Assembly (NCBI GenBank): GCA_964540795.1 | Contig: CAZINX010000012.1 | Location: 1-64,000 of the forward strand | Length of the DNA: 64,000 bases | Source: Dichotomicrobium sp964540795 | GTDB lineage: Bacteria > Pseudomonadota > Alphaproteobacteria > Rhizobiales > Rhodomicrobiaceae | Direction: 5' to 3' | Part shown: positions 26,967-36,102 of the stretch, in pieces | Numbering within the stretch: the stretch's first letter is position 1 | How the letters are laid out: every line of letters starts with the position of its first letter | Translations under genes and position numbers: made by a program | Notes under the pieces: generated by a model | Told to the model about the DNA's origin: nothing | Seen by the model: the letters and a program-made list of their open reading frames with translations, nothing else | Databases searched by the model: none

Positions 26967-27591
26967 TCTTCAACATCCTCCAAATAGCGCAAACACTTGC
27001 CGCTTGCCACAAGCCCCGTGTCGGTTTTTCGTCGGTCCGCGCTGCGGCAGATCGATTTGTCTGCGGGCGTCCCGTTGCCGCCCCCGGCGCAAGGCGGCGT
27101 TTCACACGCGATAAACAATGGCCGCGTCTGAGAGCCCGGTCTGCGTGCGCGAGCAATATGTCCGCCGTAAGGCGATCCCGTTGCAACAGGCGGATGCGCC
27201 GGGCTGCCATTTATAGCGCGTTCTCAGACCAGTGTATGCCCGAAATCCGCAGGGCTTGAGCGTTTGAATTCAAGCTTCGTGCGACCAACTCGCCGCAAGC
27301 CATCCCCCAATGTGAAATTCGCGCTACACAGGGATGCCGCCGTCTCTGTCGTCGCAACTCTGACACATTTCAGACTGATTGCCGCTGCAATTGTCCCGCT
27401 TCGGAACGCTTGTCCGGTTCCGGCCACTGAAATCTCACCAAATCCAAGGACAAACATCGGCTCGCCCGGTCTTCGCAAGTAACGTTGCAAGCTGAGCATC
27501 ACTGTCGTCTCGCGGACGGCAGAGCCTTTTGCTCGGATATCTGCGCGGCGCCAGCCCGCGCCTTTGCACAGCGAAAAACCGGAGTCCCGTC
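26967..27591. other. Long intergenic region between baeRF and DUF937 genes
   Basis: These 625 bp are less GC-rich than the genes around them. Frames of 70-140 codons exist on both strands but have no family resemblance, no good ribosome sites and conflict with each other. A palindrome TTGAATTCAA (27264-27273) overlaps a GCTTGA/TCAAGC inverted repeat (27254-27275). Promoters for the two divergent genes must lie here. A small RNA cannot be excluded. Confidence 0.45.
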
Positions 27592-28710
27592 ATGCGTACC
27601 AATCTCGTCTCCATCGCCATGCAGTACCTCACGCCCGAAATGATCGGCCGGATCGCCTCCGCGCTGAACATCGATCGCCGGACGATCAGCCAGGCCGTGT
27701 CCGCGGCCATTCCCGCGCTGATCGGCAGCTTCGCCGGGGCCGCCTCCAGGCCGCGCGGCGCGGCGACCCTCGACGCGGCGGTCCGGGATCAGGACCACGG
27801 CATCCTCGACAGCTTCTCCGACATGCTCGAAGGCGGTAGCCAGCAGGACCTGATCCAGAAGGGCAGCAACGTGCTGCAGACGATCCTTGGCACGTCAACG
27901 ATCCCCTCGCTTGCCAGCGCGATCGGAAAGTTCGCCGGCATGAGCCAGAGCAACAGCGCCTCGCTCCTGGGGATGCTGGCCCCGGCCGTGCTCGGCATTC
28001 TCGGCAGGCAGAAGGCGCAAAAGGGTCTGGACGCCGCCGGGGTGGGGCGGCTCCTGAGCGAGCAGAAGCCGTACGTGCAGGACGCGATGCCCGCCGGCTT
28101 CGCCGGCTACCTCAAGGGCGTGGACATTCCCGGCCTGGGAGCGTCCGCGATGCCATCGCCCGAGAGAGTCGCGCATCCGGCATTCTCCCAATCGCAACCG
28201 GCGCAAAAGCGCGGCTCGCCCGGCCTGATCGCCATGCTGCTGCCAATAGCGGCAGTCGCTGCTCTGGCTTGGTGGTTCCTGGGCGACAGCCCCACGAATG
28301 TCAGCGAGGCCCCGGTCGAGGAGGTCGTGATCGAAGAAAACGCGGCCAACAGCGAGATCGTCGCGACCGGCCCCGTGCGCATGGTTGCGGGCGGGGTCGA
28401 TCTGGCCAGTGCCTGGGACAAGACCTTCGGCGAGCTGCGCGGCACTCTGGAAGCCGTGACAAACGTGGATACGGCCCGGCAGGCGCTGCCCAAGCTGCAG
28501 GCTGCCGCAACCGAGCTTGAGCGTCTCGCGCAGTTGTCGGAAGAACTGCCGCCGGCGGGACGCACGGCGCTTGCCCGGCTGGTAGATCAGGCCCAGCCTA
28601 GGCTGGAACGGCTTTATGAAAAGATTCTGGCTATTCCGGGTGTCGCGGAAATCGCGCAGCCGCGGATCGAAGTCGTGCGCTCCCAGCTCAACACGCTGTC
28701 GCGGGCCTGA
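27592..28710 (+). CDS. DUF937 domain-containing protein
   Basis: 372-aa protein of unknown function. The N-terminal 190 residues match DUF937 (YLTPEMIGRIASALNIDRRTI, AIPALIGSFAG, LLGMLAPAVLGILGRQ). A proline-rich linker, a single membrane helix (about residues 210-228, LIAMLLPIAAVAALAWWFLG) and a C-terminal helical domain with Ala/Leu repeats follow. ATG 27592 has GGAG eight bases upstream. Some DUF937 proteins end in OmpA-like peptidoglycan-binding domains, but none is visible here. It converges on cobF, 48 bp away; that spacer has a weak GC-rich inverted repeat without a T-run. Confidence 0.75.
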   Translation: MRTNLVSIAMQYLTPEMIGRIASALNIDRRTISQAVSAAIPALIGSFAGAASRPRGAATLDAAVRDQDHGILDSFSDMLEGGSQQDLIQKGSNVLQTILGTSTIPSLASAIGKFAGMSQSNSASLLGMLAPAVLGILGRQKAQKGLDAAGVGRLLSEQKPYVQDAMPAGFAGYLKGVDIPGLGASAMPSPERVAHPAFSQSQPAQKRGSPGLIAMLLPIAAVAALAWWFLGDSPTNVSEAPVEEVVIEENAANSEIVATGPVRMVAGGVDLASAWDKTFGELRGTLEAVTNVDTARQALPKLQAAATELERLAQLSEELPPAGRTALARLVDQAQPRLERLYEKILAIPGVAEIAQPRIEVVRSQLNTLSRA

Positions 28711-28758
28711 CCCGCCGCACATTCAAAATGGAGGGTGCGCTCCGGCGCGCCCTTCGTC

Positions 28759-29496
28759 TCATTCGCGCCGGAGCAGATAGGTGTCCATGATCCAGCCATG
28801 CGCGGCTCGCGCCTGCTCACGGACCGCCACGATCTCAGCGCCGACTTCCGCCAGCGGTCCGGCCAGCAACAGTTGCCGATCCATCCCCAGATAAGCGCCC
28901 CACCAGATCGTCACCCCTTCGGAGTCAATCGCCTGGAAAGCACAGCCGCCATCGAGCATGACGGCCACGGTATCTGCGCCAACGGGCCAGCCCTCGTCGC
29001 GCAGCCGCCGGCCCGTCGTGATCAGCACCGGAGCGCCCAGCGCGTTCAGTGGGATGCAGTGCGCGGCTGTGAGCGCCTGAAGCGCGGTGATGCCGGGGAT
29101 GACCCGAACCTTGGGTTGCGGGTGAAGCCGCGCGGCGATGCGCAGCGAGCTGTCGTAAAGCGAGGGGTCGCCCCAGATCAGCAGCGCGGCAGAGGCTGGT
29201 CGGGGCGTCTGCGCGGCGAGCGCGGCTTGCCAGGCGGCGGCGACCGCATCGTGCCAGTCGTTGACGCCAGCAATGTAGTCCCCGCCGTCATCGCGCGTGG
29301 GCAGGTCGAACTCGACGATCCGCGCCTCTTCGCCTAGCACGCGCGCGCAAATCTCCCGGCGCAGATCGGCCAGATCGCGCTTTTCTGCGCCCTTGCGCGC
29401 GATCAACACCAGATCGGCCGACTGCAGCGCGCGGACGCCCTCCAGCGTAATGTGGTCGGGGTTGCCGGTGCCGATGCCAATCAGCCGCAGTTCCAT
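28759..29496 (-). CDS. cobF: Precorrin-6A synthase (deacetylating) CobF
   Basis: Methylates precorrin-5 at C-1 and removes acetate to give precorrin-6A, using S-adenosylmethionine. The 245-aa protein shows the tetrapyrrole methylase N-terminus (LIGIGTGNPDHITLEGVRAL) and the glycine-rich IWGDPSLYDSS and IPGITALQAL segments. CobF is specific to the aerobic pathway, so its presence rules out a purely anaerobic (Cbi) route. It is the last gene of the minus-strand run, 23 bp after cobA. Confidence 0.93.
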   Translation of the reverse strand: MELRLIGIGTGNPDHITLEGVRALQSADLVLIARKGAEKRDLADLRREICARVLGEEARIVEFDLPTRDDGGDYIAGVNDWHDAVAAAWQAALAAQTPRPASAALLIWGDPSLYDSSLRIAARLHPQPKVRVIPGITALQALTAAHCIPLNALGAPVLITTGRRLRDEGWPVGADTVAVMLDGGCAFQAIDSEGVTIWWGAYLGMDRQLLLAGPLAEVGAEIVAVREQARAAHGWIMDTYLLRRE

Positions 29497-29519
29497 CGCC
29501 CTACTCCCAATCCCTCGCC

Positions 29520-30245
29520 TTACTCCGCTGTGTCGGCGAGCGGGCCGAACAGGATGATCGCGGGCTTGTCGCCCGGGTCTTCGCGTAGCTGCGCGGCGAG
29601 TTCGGCGATCGTGCTGCGCCGCAGGCGCTGGTCCGCGCGGCTGATCGATTCGGCCAGCAGCGCCGGCGTCTCGGGCGGCAACCCGCGCGCCATCAGCGCC
29701 TCGACCAGCGCGGGAAAGGTCTGCTTGCCCATGAACACTGCGGTCGTTGTCCCCGGATCGGCCAGCGCGTCGAGGTCGATATCCGAAGGCAACCGCCCGC
29801 TCACGTCATGCCCGGTGATGAACTGCACGCGCCGCGCCGTCAGCCGCCGGGTGAGCGGCATGTCCGCCGCCGCGGCCGCCGCGCAGACTGACGGCACGCC
29901 TGGAATGATCTCGTAGTCGATGCCCGCTGCGCGCAGGGCGTTCAACTCTTCCTCCAGCCGGCCGAACAGCCCCGGATCGCCCGATTTGAGCCGCACGACG
30001 CGCGCGCCCGTGAGCGCATAATCCACCAGCAGCCGGCTGACATGCGGCTGGCGCGGCGAGGGCCGCCCGGCCCGCTTGCCCACGCCGACAAGATCCGCGC
30101 CCTTTCGCGCATATTCGAGGATCGGGCCGGAGGACAAATCGTCGAACAGCACGGCATCCGCGCGCTTCAGCCGGTCGACCGCCTTGAGCGTCAGAAGCTC
30201 GGGGTCGCCCGGACCGGAGCCGACAAAGCTGACGAAGCCGGTCAT
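29520..30245 (-). CDS. cobA: Uroporphyrinogen-III C-methyltransferase CobA
   Basis: Methylates uroporphyrinogen III twice to precorrin-2, the branch point to cobalamin and siroheme. The 241-aa single-domain protein has SFVGSGPGDPELLTLKAVDRL, VRLKSGDPGLFGR, IIPGVPSVCAAAA and the MPLTRR motif. It lacks the CysG dehydrogenase/ferrochelatase domain. Siroheme for the CysI in this window must therefore be finished by an enzyme encoded elsewhere. Its ATG overlaps the cobB stop (ATGA). Confidence 0.95.
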   Translation of the reverse strand: MTGFVSFVGSGPGDPELLTLKAVDRLKRADAVLFDDLSSGPILEYARKGADLVGVGKRAGRPSPRQPHVSRLLVDYALTGARVVRLKSGDPGLFGRLEEELNALRAAGIDYEIIPGVPSVCAAAAAADMPLTRRLTARRVQFITGHDVSGRLPSDIDLDALADPGTTTAVFMGKQTFPALVEALMARGLPPETPALLAESISRADQRLRRSTIAELAAQLREDPGDKPAIILFGPLADTAE

Positions 30246-31555
30246 GCGCCGGTCTCCGCGATCAGGTGGAAGAAGGTGCCGGTGACGTGCCCGCGGCGCG
30301 AGCCGGTCTCGGGCACGGGGTTGCCGTCGGCGTCCGCAACCTCGGCCAGCGGCGTGTCCGGTTCATCGAGGATGGTGGAGTAGTGGAACTCATGTCCGCG
30401 CAGACGTGCGCCCGCGTGAAATCCCGGCATCGGCGCGACCAGCCGGGCGCCGCGATAGCCAAGATGCAGCTTGCGCGTCTCATAGCTCGTGACGAGGCCA
30501 AGCAGCCCGGCCATTTCGTGGCGCGCCCCATCCTTGTCGATCAGCGCCGCGCCAAGCGCCATGTAGCCGCCGCACTCGCCATGAACCGGGCGCGTCTCGG
30601 CGTGGCGGCGCAGCCCTGCCTTGAACGTTTCGGCGGCAGCGAGCCGGCCAGCGTGCAGTTCCGGGTAGCCGCCCGGCAGCCAGACCAGATCAGCGTCCGG
30701 GTCGGGCGCTTCGTCAGCCAGCGGCGAGAACGGCACGACCTCCGCCTCAGCTTCGCGCCAGCCTTTGAGCAGGTGCGGATAGGTGAAGGAAAACGCTTCG
30801 TCCCGCGCGAGCGCGATGCGCTGCGCTGGCGGTCGCGGCAGTGTGCCGGAGGCGTTGGCAGCCGGCCCCGCCTGCGCCGCCGATCGGATTGCCGCCAGAT
30901 CGACATGCTCGCGCAGAAACGCCGCATAGCCCGCGATCGCCGCTTCCAGATCGGGATGCTCGACCGCCTGAATCAGCCCCAGATGCCGCTCCGGCAGCGC
31001 CAGATCGCCCCGGCGGGGCAGCACGCCGAGCACCCGCAGTCCCACCTGTTCCATGCCGAGCCGGATCAGCCGCTCATGGCGTGGGCTGGCAACCCGGTTG
31101 AGGATCACGCCCGCCAGCGGCAAGTCCGGCCGGTAGCGCGCGAAGCCAAGCGCAGTGGCCGCCGCCGATTGCGCCTGCCCGCCCACATCGAGCACCAGCA
31201 CCACCGGCCAGCCCATGCGCGCCGCCGTCTCCGCGCTCGACCCAAAGCCGCTCGCCCCGCGCGTCGCCACGCCGTCGTAAAGCCCCATCGAGCCTTCCGC
31301 CACAACGATATCCGCGCCCTCGGCCTGCGCCGCGATCGCCGCGAGCAGGCGCTCATCCATCGCCCAGGTGTCGAGGTTGAAGGAATCGCGCCCGACGGCG
31401 GCGCGGTGAAACGCGGGGTCGATGTAATCCGGCCCGCTCTTGAACGGCTGGACGCTCAGCCCGTCCTCCGCCAGCGCGCGCAGCAGGCCGAGCATCACGG
31501 TCGTCTTGCCGGTGCCGGAGCTGGGCGCGGAGATCATCAGGCCGGGAATGCTCAT
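30242..31555 (-). CDS. cobB: Hydrogenobyrinic acid a,c-diamide synthase CobB
   Basis: ATP- and glutamine-dependent amidation of the a and c side chains of hydrogenobyrinic acid. The 437-aa protein has an N-terminal dethiobiotin-synthetase-like domain with the P-loop SAPSSGTGKTTVMLGLLRAL. A C-terminal class I amidotransferase domain carries its nucleophile Cys in PVHGECGGYMALG. Substrate assignment as hydrogenobyrinic rather than cobyrinic acid follows from the aerobic gene set around it. It overlaps cobA and cobM by 4 nt each. Confidence 0.94.
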   Translation of the reverse strand: MSIPGLMISAPSSGTGKTTVMLGLLRALAEDGLSVQPFKSGPDYIDPAFHRAAVGRDSFNLDTWAMDERLLAAIAAQAEGADIVVAEGSMGLYDGVATRGASGFGSSAETAARMGWPVVLVLDVGGQAQSAAATALGFARYRPDLPLAGVILNRVASPRHERLIRLGMEQVGLRVLGVLPRRGDLALPERHLGLIQAVEHPDLEAAIAGYAAFLREHVDLAAIRSAAQAGPAANASGTLPRPPAQRIALARDEAFSFTYPHLLKGWREAEAEVVPFSPLADEAPDPDADLVWLPGGYPELHAGRLAAAETFKAGLRRHAETRPVHGECGGYMALGAALIDKDGARHEMAGLLGLVTSYETRKLHLGYRGARLVAPMPGFHAGARLRGHEFHYSTILDEPDTPLAEVADADGNPVPETGSRRGHVTGTFFHLIAETGA

Positions 31556-32325
31556 GTCGGGCCTCCATCTGCGCTGCGCGGGCGGAAACGGCGGTCGTAA
31601 TCGGCGGCATAGAGCCGGCTGTCGTCGAAGCCTTCGCCCGCCAGCGCCGGGCCGACGAGGATCAGCGCGGTCCGCTCGATGCCCTCGCCTAGCGCGGCCT
31701 CGATCCCGGCCAGCGTGGCGCGCACGATTCGCTGATCCGGCCAGCTTGCGCGGTAGACCACGGCGACCGGGCAGTCCGGCCCGTAGGCGGGCAGCAGATC
31801 GGCAACGACCTGCGCGAGGTTGTGGATCGACAGGTGGATCGCCAGCGTCGCGCCCGTCGCCGCGAAGTTGCTGAGGCTCTCGGCTTTAGGCATCGCAGAG
31901 GCGCGGCCCGGCGTGCGCGTCAGCACCACCGATTGCGCCAGCCCCGGCAGCGTCAATTCGGCCTCCAGCACAGCGGCGGCAGCGGCAAAGGCGGGGACGC
32001 CGGGCGTCACGCTCACCGGGATGCCTTCCGCGCGCAGGCGGCGGATCTGCTCGCCCATCGCGGACCAGATCGAAACGTCCCCGGAATGCAGCCGCGCAAC
32101 ATCGTGGCCCGCGTCGTGCGCCGCGCGGCACTCGGCTATGATCGTGTCGAGGTCGAGCGGCGCGGTGTTGACGATGCGCGCACCTGGCGGGCAATGCGCC
32201 AGGACGCCTTCGGGCACCAGCGAACCCGCATAGAGGCACACCGGGCAGGCCGCGATCAGGTCGCGCCCGCGCAGCGTCAGCAGGTCCGGCGCGCCGGGGC
32301 CTGCGCCAATGAAATGCACGGTCAT
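31552..32325 (-). CDS. cobM: Precorrin-4 C11-methyltransferase CobM
   Basis: Methylates precorrin-4 at C-11 to precorrin-5. The 257-aa protein carries FIGAGPGAPDLLTLRGRDLI, a CLYAGSLVP segment typical of CobM/CbiF, HSGDVSIWSAMGEQ and VTPGVPAFAAAAA. It overlaps cobE upstream and cobB downstream by 4 nt (ATGA), indicating translational coupling. Confidence 0.95.
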   Translation of the reverse strand: MTVHFIGAGPGAPDLLTLRGRDLIAACPVCLYAGSLVPEGVLAHCPPGARIVNTAPLDLDTIIAECRAAHDAGHDVARLHSGDVSIWSAMGEQIRRLRAEGIPVSVTPGVPAFAAAAAVLEAELTLPGLAQSVVLTRTPGRASAMPKAESLSNFAATGATLAIHLSIHNLAQVVADLLPAYGPDCPVAVVYRASWPDQRIVRATLAGIEAALGEGIERTALILVGPALAGEGFDDSRLYAADYDRRFRPRSADGGPT

Positions 32326-32690
32326 GCGCTCTCTCCTGTCGCGATGGCGCAGGTTGCAAGCCGGTCGACGGAGATGCTGCGCGGGGCGAGCAGGCGCGCG
32401 CCCGGCCCGGCGGCGGCCAGCGCGGCGGCCTCGGCGACGCTGCCGGTGCCACGCGCGGCGCGCACGCGGGGCGCTTCTGTTGGTGTCTGCTGGCTGCTGA
32501 GGTCATCGGCAGCGATGGCGCGGACGCTGACAGACATCTCCCCCGCCAGTTCACTAAGGCAGGCTGCCCGCGCCTTGTCCTCGGGCGCGGCGAAAGCCGT
32601 GACCTGGCGCTCGCCCGCCGCGCGCGCGAGCGCATCGCGCAAACTGTCCGACGTCGCCGCCGCGCGAAAACCGAAACCCGCCACGATCAT
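32322..32690 (-). CDS. cobE: Cobalamin biosynthesis protein CobE
   Basis: 122-aa protein like the C-terminal domain of CbiG (MIVAGFGFRAAATSDSLRDALA, then a Pro/Thr stretch and GTGSVAEAAALAAAG). Its catalytic role in the aerobic pathway is not settled; it has been linked to hydrogenobyrinic acid formation with CobH. The start is ATG 32690, whose last two bases overlap the cobL stop (ATGA); longer readings would run into cobL. It is followed by cobM with another 4-nt overlap. Confidence 0.85.
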   Translation of the reverse strand: MIVAGFGFRAAATSDSLRDALARAAGERQVTAFAAPEDKARAACLSELAGEMSVSVRAIAADDLSSQQTPTEAPRVRAARGTGSVAEAAALAAAGPGARLLAPRSISVDRLATCAIATGESA

Positions 32691-33886
32691 CGCGTCACGC
32701 TCCATTGCACGATCGGATAGGCCGTGCGCCAGCCGCGCTTGCTGCCCAGCGGCGCGGCCTCGGAAATGTCGAAGCGCATGAGCCGCCCACCCTTCTCCGC
32801 CTGTATGCGCGCCAGCAGCGCCTCGGATTCCAGCGTCACCGCATTGGCCACGACGCGCACGCCCACCGGAAGCCGCGCCCACAAATCCTCAAGCAGGGCC
32901 TCCGACAACCCGCCGCCGATGAACACCGCTTGGGGCAGCGCCAACCCGTCGAGCGCCTCTGGCGCGGTCCCCTCGACAACTTCCAGCCGGTCCACGCCCA
33001 GCCGCTCGGCATTCGCCCGCGCGCGCGCCGCGCGCTTCGGCACCGCCTCGATTGCCGTGGCCGCCGTCTGCGGATGCGCCAACAGCCATTCGATGCTGAC
33101 CGCGCCCGACCCCGCGCCGATGTCCCACAAATGCTCGCCAGCGCGTGGGGCCAGCGCCGCCAGCGTTAGCGCGCGCAGCGGGGCCTTGGTGATCTGCCCG
33201 TCGTGGTCGAACAGGTCGTCCGACCGGCCTGGAACGGCAGGGATCGCCGCGCCGTCCCCCACGACTTCCAGCGCCACGCAGACCGGATGCGCGATGTCGT
33301 CCAAGGCCATTTCGTCCGCCCGCGCCTGCCGGATGCGCTCGCGCGGCCCGCCCAATGCTTCCATCACCCAGAGCGTGCTCGCGCCGAAGCCCTGCGCCGT
33401 CAGCCATTCGGCCAGCGTGCTCACCACCTCGCCGTCACGCAGCAGCACGATCAGCCGCGCCCCCCGCGCGAGATGCGGGCACAGGCGCGTGAGCGGCGCG
33501 GCATGCAGGCCGAGGCAGGTCACCCGCTCCAGCGGCCAGCCGAGCCGCGCGGCAGCGAGCGAGGCGGTTGACGGCACGGGCAGCGCGCGCCACTCGCCCG
33601 CCTCAAGATGCCGCGCCAGCACAGACCCCGCCCCATGCCAGAACGGATCGCCCGAGGCCAGCACCGTCACGCGCCGACCGCGATAGCGCGTCAACAGTGG
33701 CAGCCCTTCCGCAAACGGCACGGGCCACTCGACGACCTCCGCACGCAGCGGCGGCAACAGCCCCAGATGCCGCCTCGGCCCCATGACGATCTCGGCCGTC
33801 TCCAGCGCCGTCATGCTTGCCGGCGGCAGGCCATCTGGTCCATCCTCGCCGATCCCGATGATGGTGAGCCACGGAGCCTCAGCCAT
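32687..33886 (-). CDS. cobL: Precorrin-6Y C5,15-methyltransferase (decarboxylating) CobL
   Basis: Methylates precorrin-6B at C-5 and C-15 and decarboxylates the C-12 acetate to give precorrin-8X. The 399-aa protein is a fusion of a CbiE-like domain (residues 1-200, LTIIGIGEDGPDGLPPAS, VLASGDPFWHG) and a CbiT-like domain (residues 215-399, ITKAPLRALTLAAL, WDIGAGSGAVSIEWLLA). The ATG occupies 33886-33884 and shares three bases with the cobK ATG on the other strand (CATG at 33884-33887). Its ribosome site (AGGAG) lies inside the cobK reading frame. Confidence 0.94.
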   Translation of the reverse strand: MAEAPWLTIIGIGEDGPDGLPPASMTALETAEIVMGPRRHLGLLPPLRAEVVEWPVPFAEGLPLLTRYRGRRVTVLASGDPFWHGAGSVLARHLEAGEWRALPVPSTASLAAARLGWPLERVTCLGLHAAPLTRLCPHLARGARLIVLLRDGEVVSTLAEWLTAQGFGASTLWVMEALGGPRERIRQARADEMALDDIAHPVCVALEVVGDGAAIPAVPGRSDDLFDHDGQITKAPLRALTLAALAPRAGEHLWDIGAGSGAVSIEWLLAHPQTAATAIEAVPKRAARARANAERLGVDRLEVVEGTAPEALDGLALPQAVFIGGGLSEALLEDLWARLPVGVRVVANAVTLESEALLARIQAEKGGRLMRFDISEAAPLGSKRGWRTAYPIVQWSVTR

Positions 33887-34640
33887 GCGCGTCAAACTCC
33901 TGATCCTCGGCGGCACGAGCGAGGCCAGCGCGCTCGCCCGCGCCGTGGCTGCGCGCGGGATCGACGCGGTGATCTCCTATGCCGGCCGGGTCGAGCGCCC
34001 GCGCGACCTGCCCGTCCCGCGCCGGGTCGGAGGCTTCGGCGGCGTCGCCGGGCTGGCCGATTACCTGCGCGCGAACGCCATCACGCACGTGGTCGATGCC
34101 ACGCACCCTTTCGCCGCGCAGATGAGCCGCAACGCCGTGGAAGCATGCGTGCTGACCGGCGTGCCGCTCGTCGCGCTGACGCGCCCGGCCTGGACGCCTG
34201 GCCCCGGCGATAATTGGCGCGAGGTGCCCGACATCGCGTCCTCTGTCACCGCGCTGGACGTGCCGCCGCGCCGCGTGATGCTGGCGATCGGGCGCATGCA
34301 CCTTGCCGCATTCGCCGCGCAGCCCCAGCACGCCTACCTGTTGCGCCTCGTCGATCCGCCGGAGACCCCGCCGCCGCTGCCCCGCCATGCCATTATCGTT
34401 TCGCGCGGACCGTTTACCGTGGAGGGCGATACGGCGCTGCTGCGCGAGTACGGGATCGAGCTGCTCGTCGCCAAGAACGCCGGGGGCAGCGGCGCGCGGG
34501 CCAAGCTCGAAGCGGCGCGGGCGCTCGGCCTGCCCGTCATCATGATTGCACGCCCGCCCCTGCCCGAGCGGCAGGAGGTGACGACGCCGGAGGCTGTTCT
34601 CGACTGGCTCGATCATGCCGGCACCGATCTGGGCGTGTAG
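33885..34640 (+). CDS. cobK: Precorrin-6A reductase CobK
   Basis: NADPH-dependent reduction of precorrin-6A to precorrin-6B. The 251-aa protein has LLILGGTSEASALARAV, VVDATHPFAAQMSRNAVEAC, RVMLAIGRMHLAAFA, LVAKNAGGSGARAKLEAA and VIMIARPP, all CobK/CbiJ hallmarks. It is the only plus-strand gene inside the cobJ-to-cobF run. Its ATG overlaps the cobL ATG and its last 28 bp overlap the end of cobJ, so both ends lie in coding DNA of the opposite strand. GGAG at 33873-33876, inside cobL, serves as ribosome site. Any promoter must also sit inside cobL. Confidence 0.95.
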   Translation: MRVKLLILGGTSEASALARAVAARGIDAVISYAGRVERPRDLPVPRRVGGFGGVAGLADYLRANAITHVVDATHPFAAQMSRNAVEACVLTGVPLVALTRPAWTPGPGDNWREVPDIASSVTALDVPPRRVMLAIGRMHLAAFAAQPQHAYLLRLVDPPETPPPLPRHAIIVSRGPFTVEGDTALLREYGIELLVAKNAGGSGARAKLEAARALGLPVIMIARPPLPERQEVTTPEAVLDWLDHAGTDLGV

Positions 34641-35377
34641 ACGAACTGCCGGCCCGCACCCTCGATGATCCGCGTGCGGCTGGAGCCGACGATCACGACG
34701 GTGCGCATATCGGCCATGTCCGGCGCGGCGTCGCGCAGGCGCAACACGTCGATCTGCTCGTCCGGCGTGCTGACCGCGCGGGCGAAGATGATGAGCCGCT
34801 CGGGCTCGCATTCCTCGCGCAGCACGGCAAGCGCGCGGGCAAACCCTTCCGGCCGCGCCTTTGAGCGTGGATTGTAAAGCGCCATGGCGAAGTCCGCTTC
34901 CGCCGCCAGCCGGAGCCGCTTTTCGATCAACGCCCACGGTTTCAGATTGTCCGACAGGTTGATCGCGCAGAAGTCGTGCCCGAGCGGCGCGCCCGCCCGC
35001 GCGGCGGCTGCAAGCATCGCCGTCACGCCCGGCAGCACGCGGATATCCACGTCGCGCCACGCAGGCTCCGCCTCCAGCGCCTCGAACACCGCTGCGGCCA
35101 TGCCGAACACGCCGGGATCGCCCGACGACACGATCACCACACGCCGCCCTTCGGCGGCCATGCGCAGCGCCTCGCGCGCGCGGTCCAGCTCAACGCGGTT
35201 GTCGCTTGCGTGACGCGCCTGCTCCAGCCGCTGCGGCACGCGCGCGACATAAGGCGCATAGCCGACCACATCGCTCGCCGCTTCGAGCGCCTGCCCGACC
35301 TCGGGCGTCATCAACGCGTCCGCGCCCGGCCCCAGCCCGGCAATCGCCAGCCACCCGCCGGTCTCACCTGTGCTCAT
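34613..35377 (-). CDS. cobJ: Precorrin-3B C17-methyltransferase CobJ
   Basis: Methylates C-17 and contracts the ring from precorrin-3B to precorrin-4. The 254-aa protein shows AGLGPGADALMTPEV, VVGYAPYVARV, VIVSSGDPGVFGMA, LPGVTAMLAAAAR and the family motif ALYNPRSKARPE. Its 3' end overlaps the 3' end of cobK by 28 bp. It starts with a 4-nt overlap of the cobI stop. Confidence 0.95.
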   Translation of the reverse strand: MSTGETGGWLAIAGLGPGADALMTPEVGQALEAASDVVGYAPYVARVPQRLEQARHASDNRVELDRAREALRMAAEGRRVVIVSSGDPGVFGMAAAVFEALEAEPAWRDVDIRVLPGVTAMLAAAARAGAPLGHDFCAINLSDNLKPWALIEKRLRLAAEADFAMALYNPRSKARPEGFARALAVLREECEPERLIIFARAVSTPDEQIDVLRLRDAAPDMADMRTVVIVGSSRTRIIEGAGRQFVYTPRSVPA

Positions 35378-36102
35378 GGCCGCCGCCCCTGCCCGTGCAC
35401 GACGATCATCGAGAAGTAGGGCGCGGGCTTGCTCGGGGCCTCGATCAGCCGGCGTACGGTCTGGTTCGGCATGGTCGCGTATTCGATCAGCCAGGCCGCC
35501 TCCAGCCGGCCGTTCGCGGCCAGCGCGCGGCGCACCTTGTCGAGATTGCGGCCAAGCTTCATGACAACGACCGCGTCCGCATCGGCCATGCGCCGGGTCA
35601 GTTCGTCCTCGGATAGCGTGCCGGTCAGCACCACGAGCACATCATCGCCCCAGGTCACGGGTATCCCGGTCGCCGTCCACGCGCCCGACATGCCAGTGAC
35701 GCCCGGCACAACCTCGACCGGCACATCACCTTTTAGCCGCTCATACAGATGCATGAAGGAGCCATAGAAGAACGGGTCGCCCTCGCAGAGCACCACGACA
35801 TCCTCACTCGCCTCGGCGAGGCCGCGCAGATGCCTTGTGCACTTGGCATAGAACGCCCCAAGCATCTCGTTGTAGGCGGGATCGCGGAAGGAGATTTCGG
35901 TCGTGACCGGGTACTCCATGGGGTACTCCCGCGCGTCGGCGTGCAGCAGCCCCTCCACGATGCGCCGCGCGTGTCCGGCCCGCCCCGCCTTGCGGAAATA
36001 GGCGACATGCCGCGCCGCGCGGATCAGCCGGTCCGCCTTCACGCTCATCAGCTCGGGATCGCCGGGGCCAAGCCCGACGCCGTAAATGGTGCCTGTGCTC
36101 AT
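35374..36102 (-). CDS. cobI: Precorrin-2 C20-methyltransferase CobI
   Basis: Methylates precorrin-2 at C-20 to precorrin-3A. The 242-aa protein has YGVGLGPGDPELMSVKADRLI, LCEGDPFFYGSFMHLYERL, VVPGVTGMSGAWTATGIPVT and the VVVMKLGRNLDKVRRAL segment. ATG 36102 overlaps the cobH stop by 4 nt; a longer reading upstream runs through cobH in another frame and is not credible. Confidence 0.95.
   Translation of the reverse strand: MSTGTIYGVGLGPGDPELMSVKADRLIRAARHVAYFRKAGRAGHARRIVEGLLHADAREYPMEYPVTTEISFRDPAYNEMLGAFYAKCTRHLRGLAEASEDVVVLCEGDPFFYGSFMHLYERLKGDVPVEVVPGVTGMSGAWTATGIPVTWGDDVLVVLTGTLSEDELTRRMADADAVVVMKLGRNLDKVRRALAANGRLEAAWLIEYATMPNQTVRRLIEAPSKPAPYFSMIVVHGQGRRP

Noticed and set aside
27224..27502. 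Small frames of 70-92 codons on both strands in the baeRF-DUF937 spacer
   Set aside because: They overlap each other, lack ribosome sites and match no family, so I left the region as intergenic.
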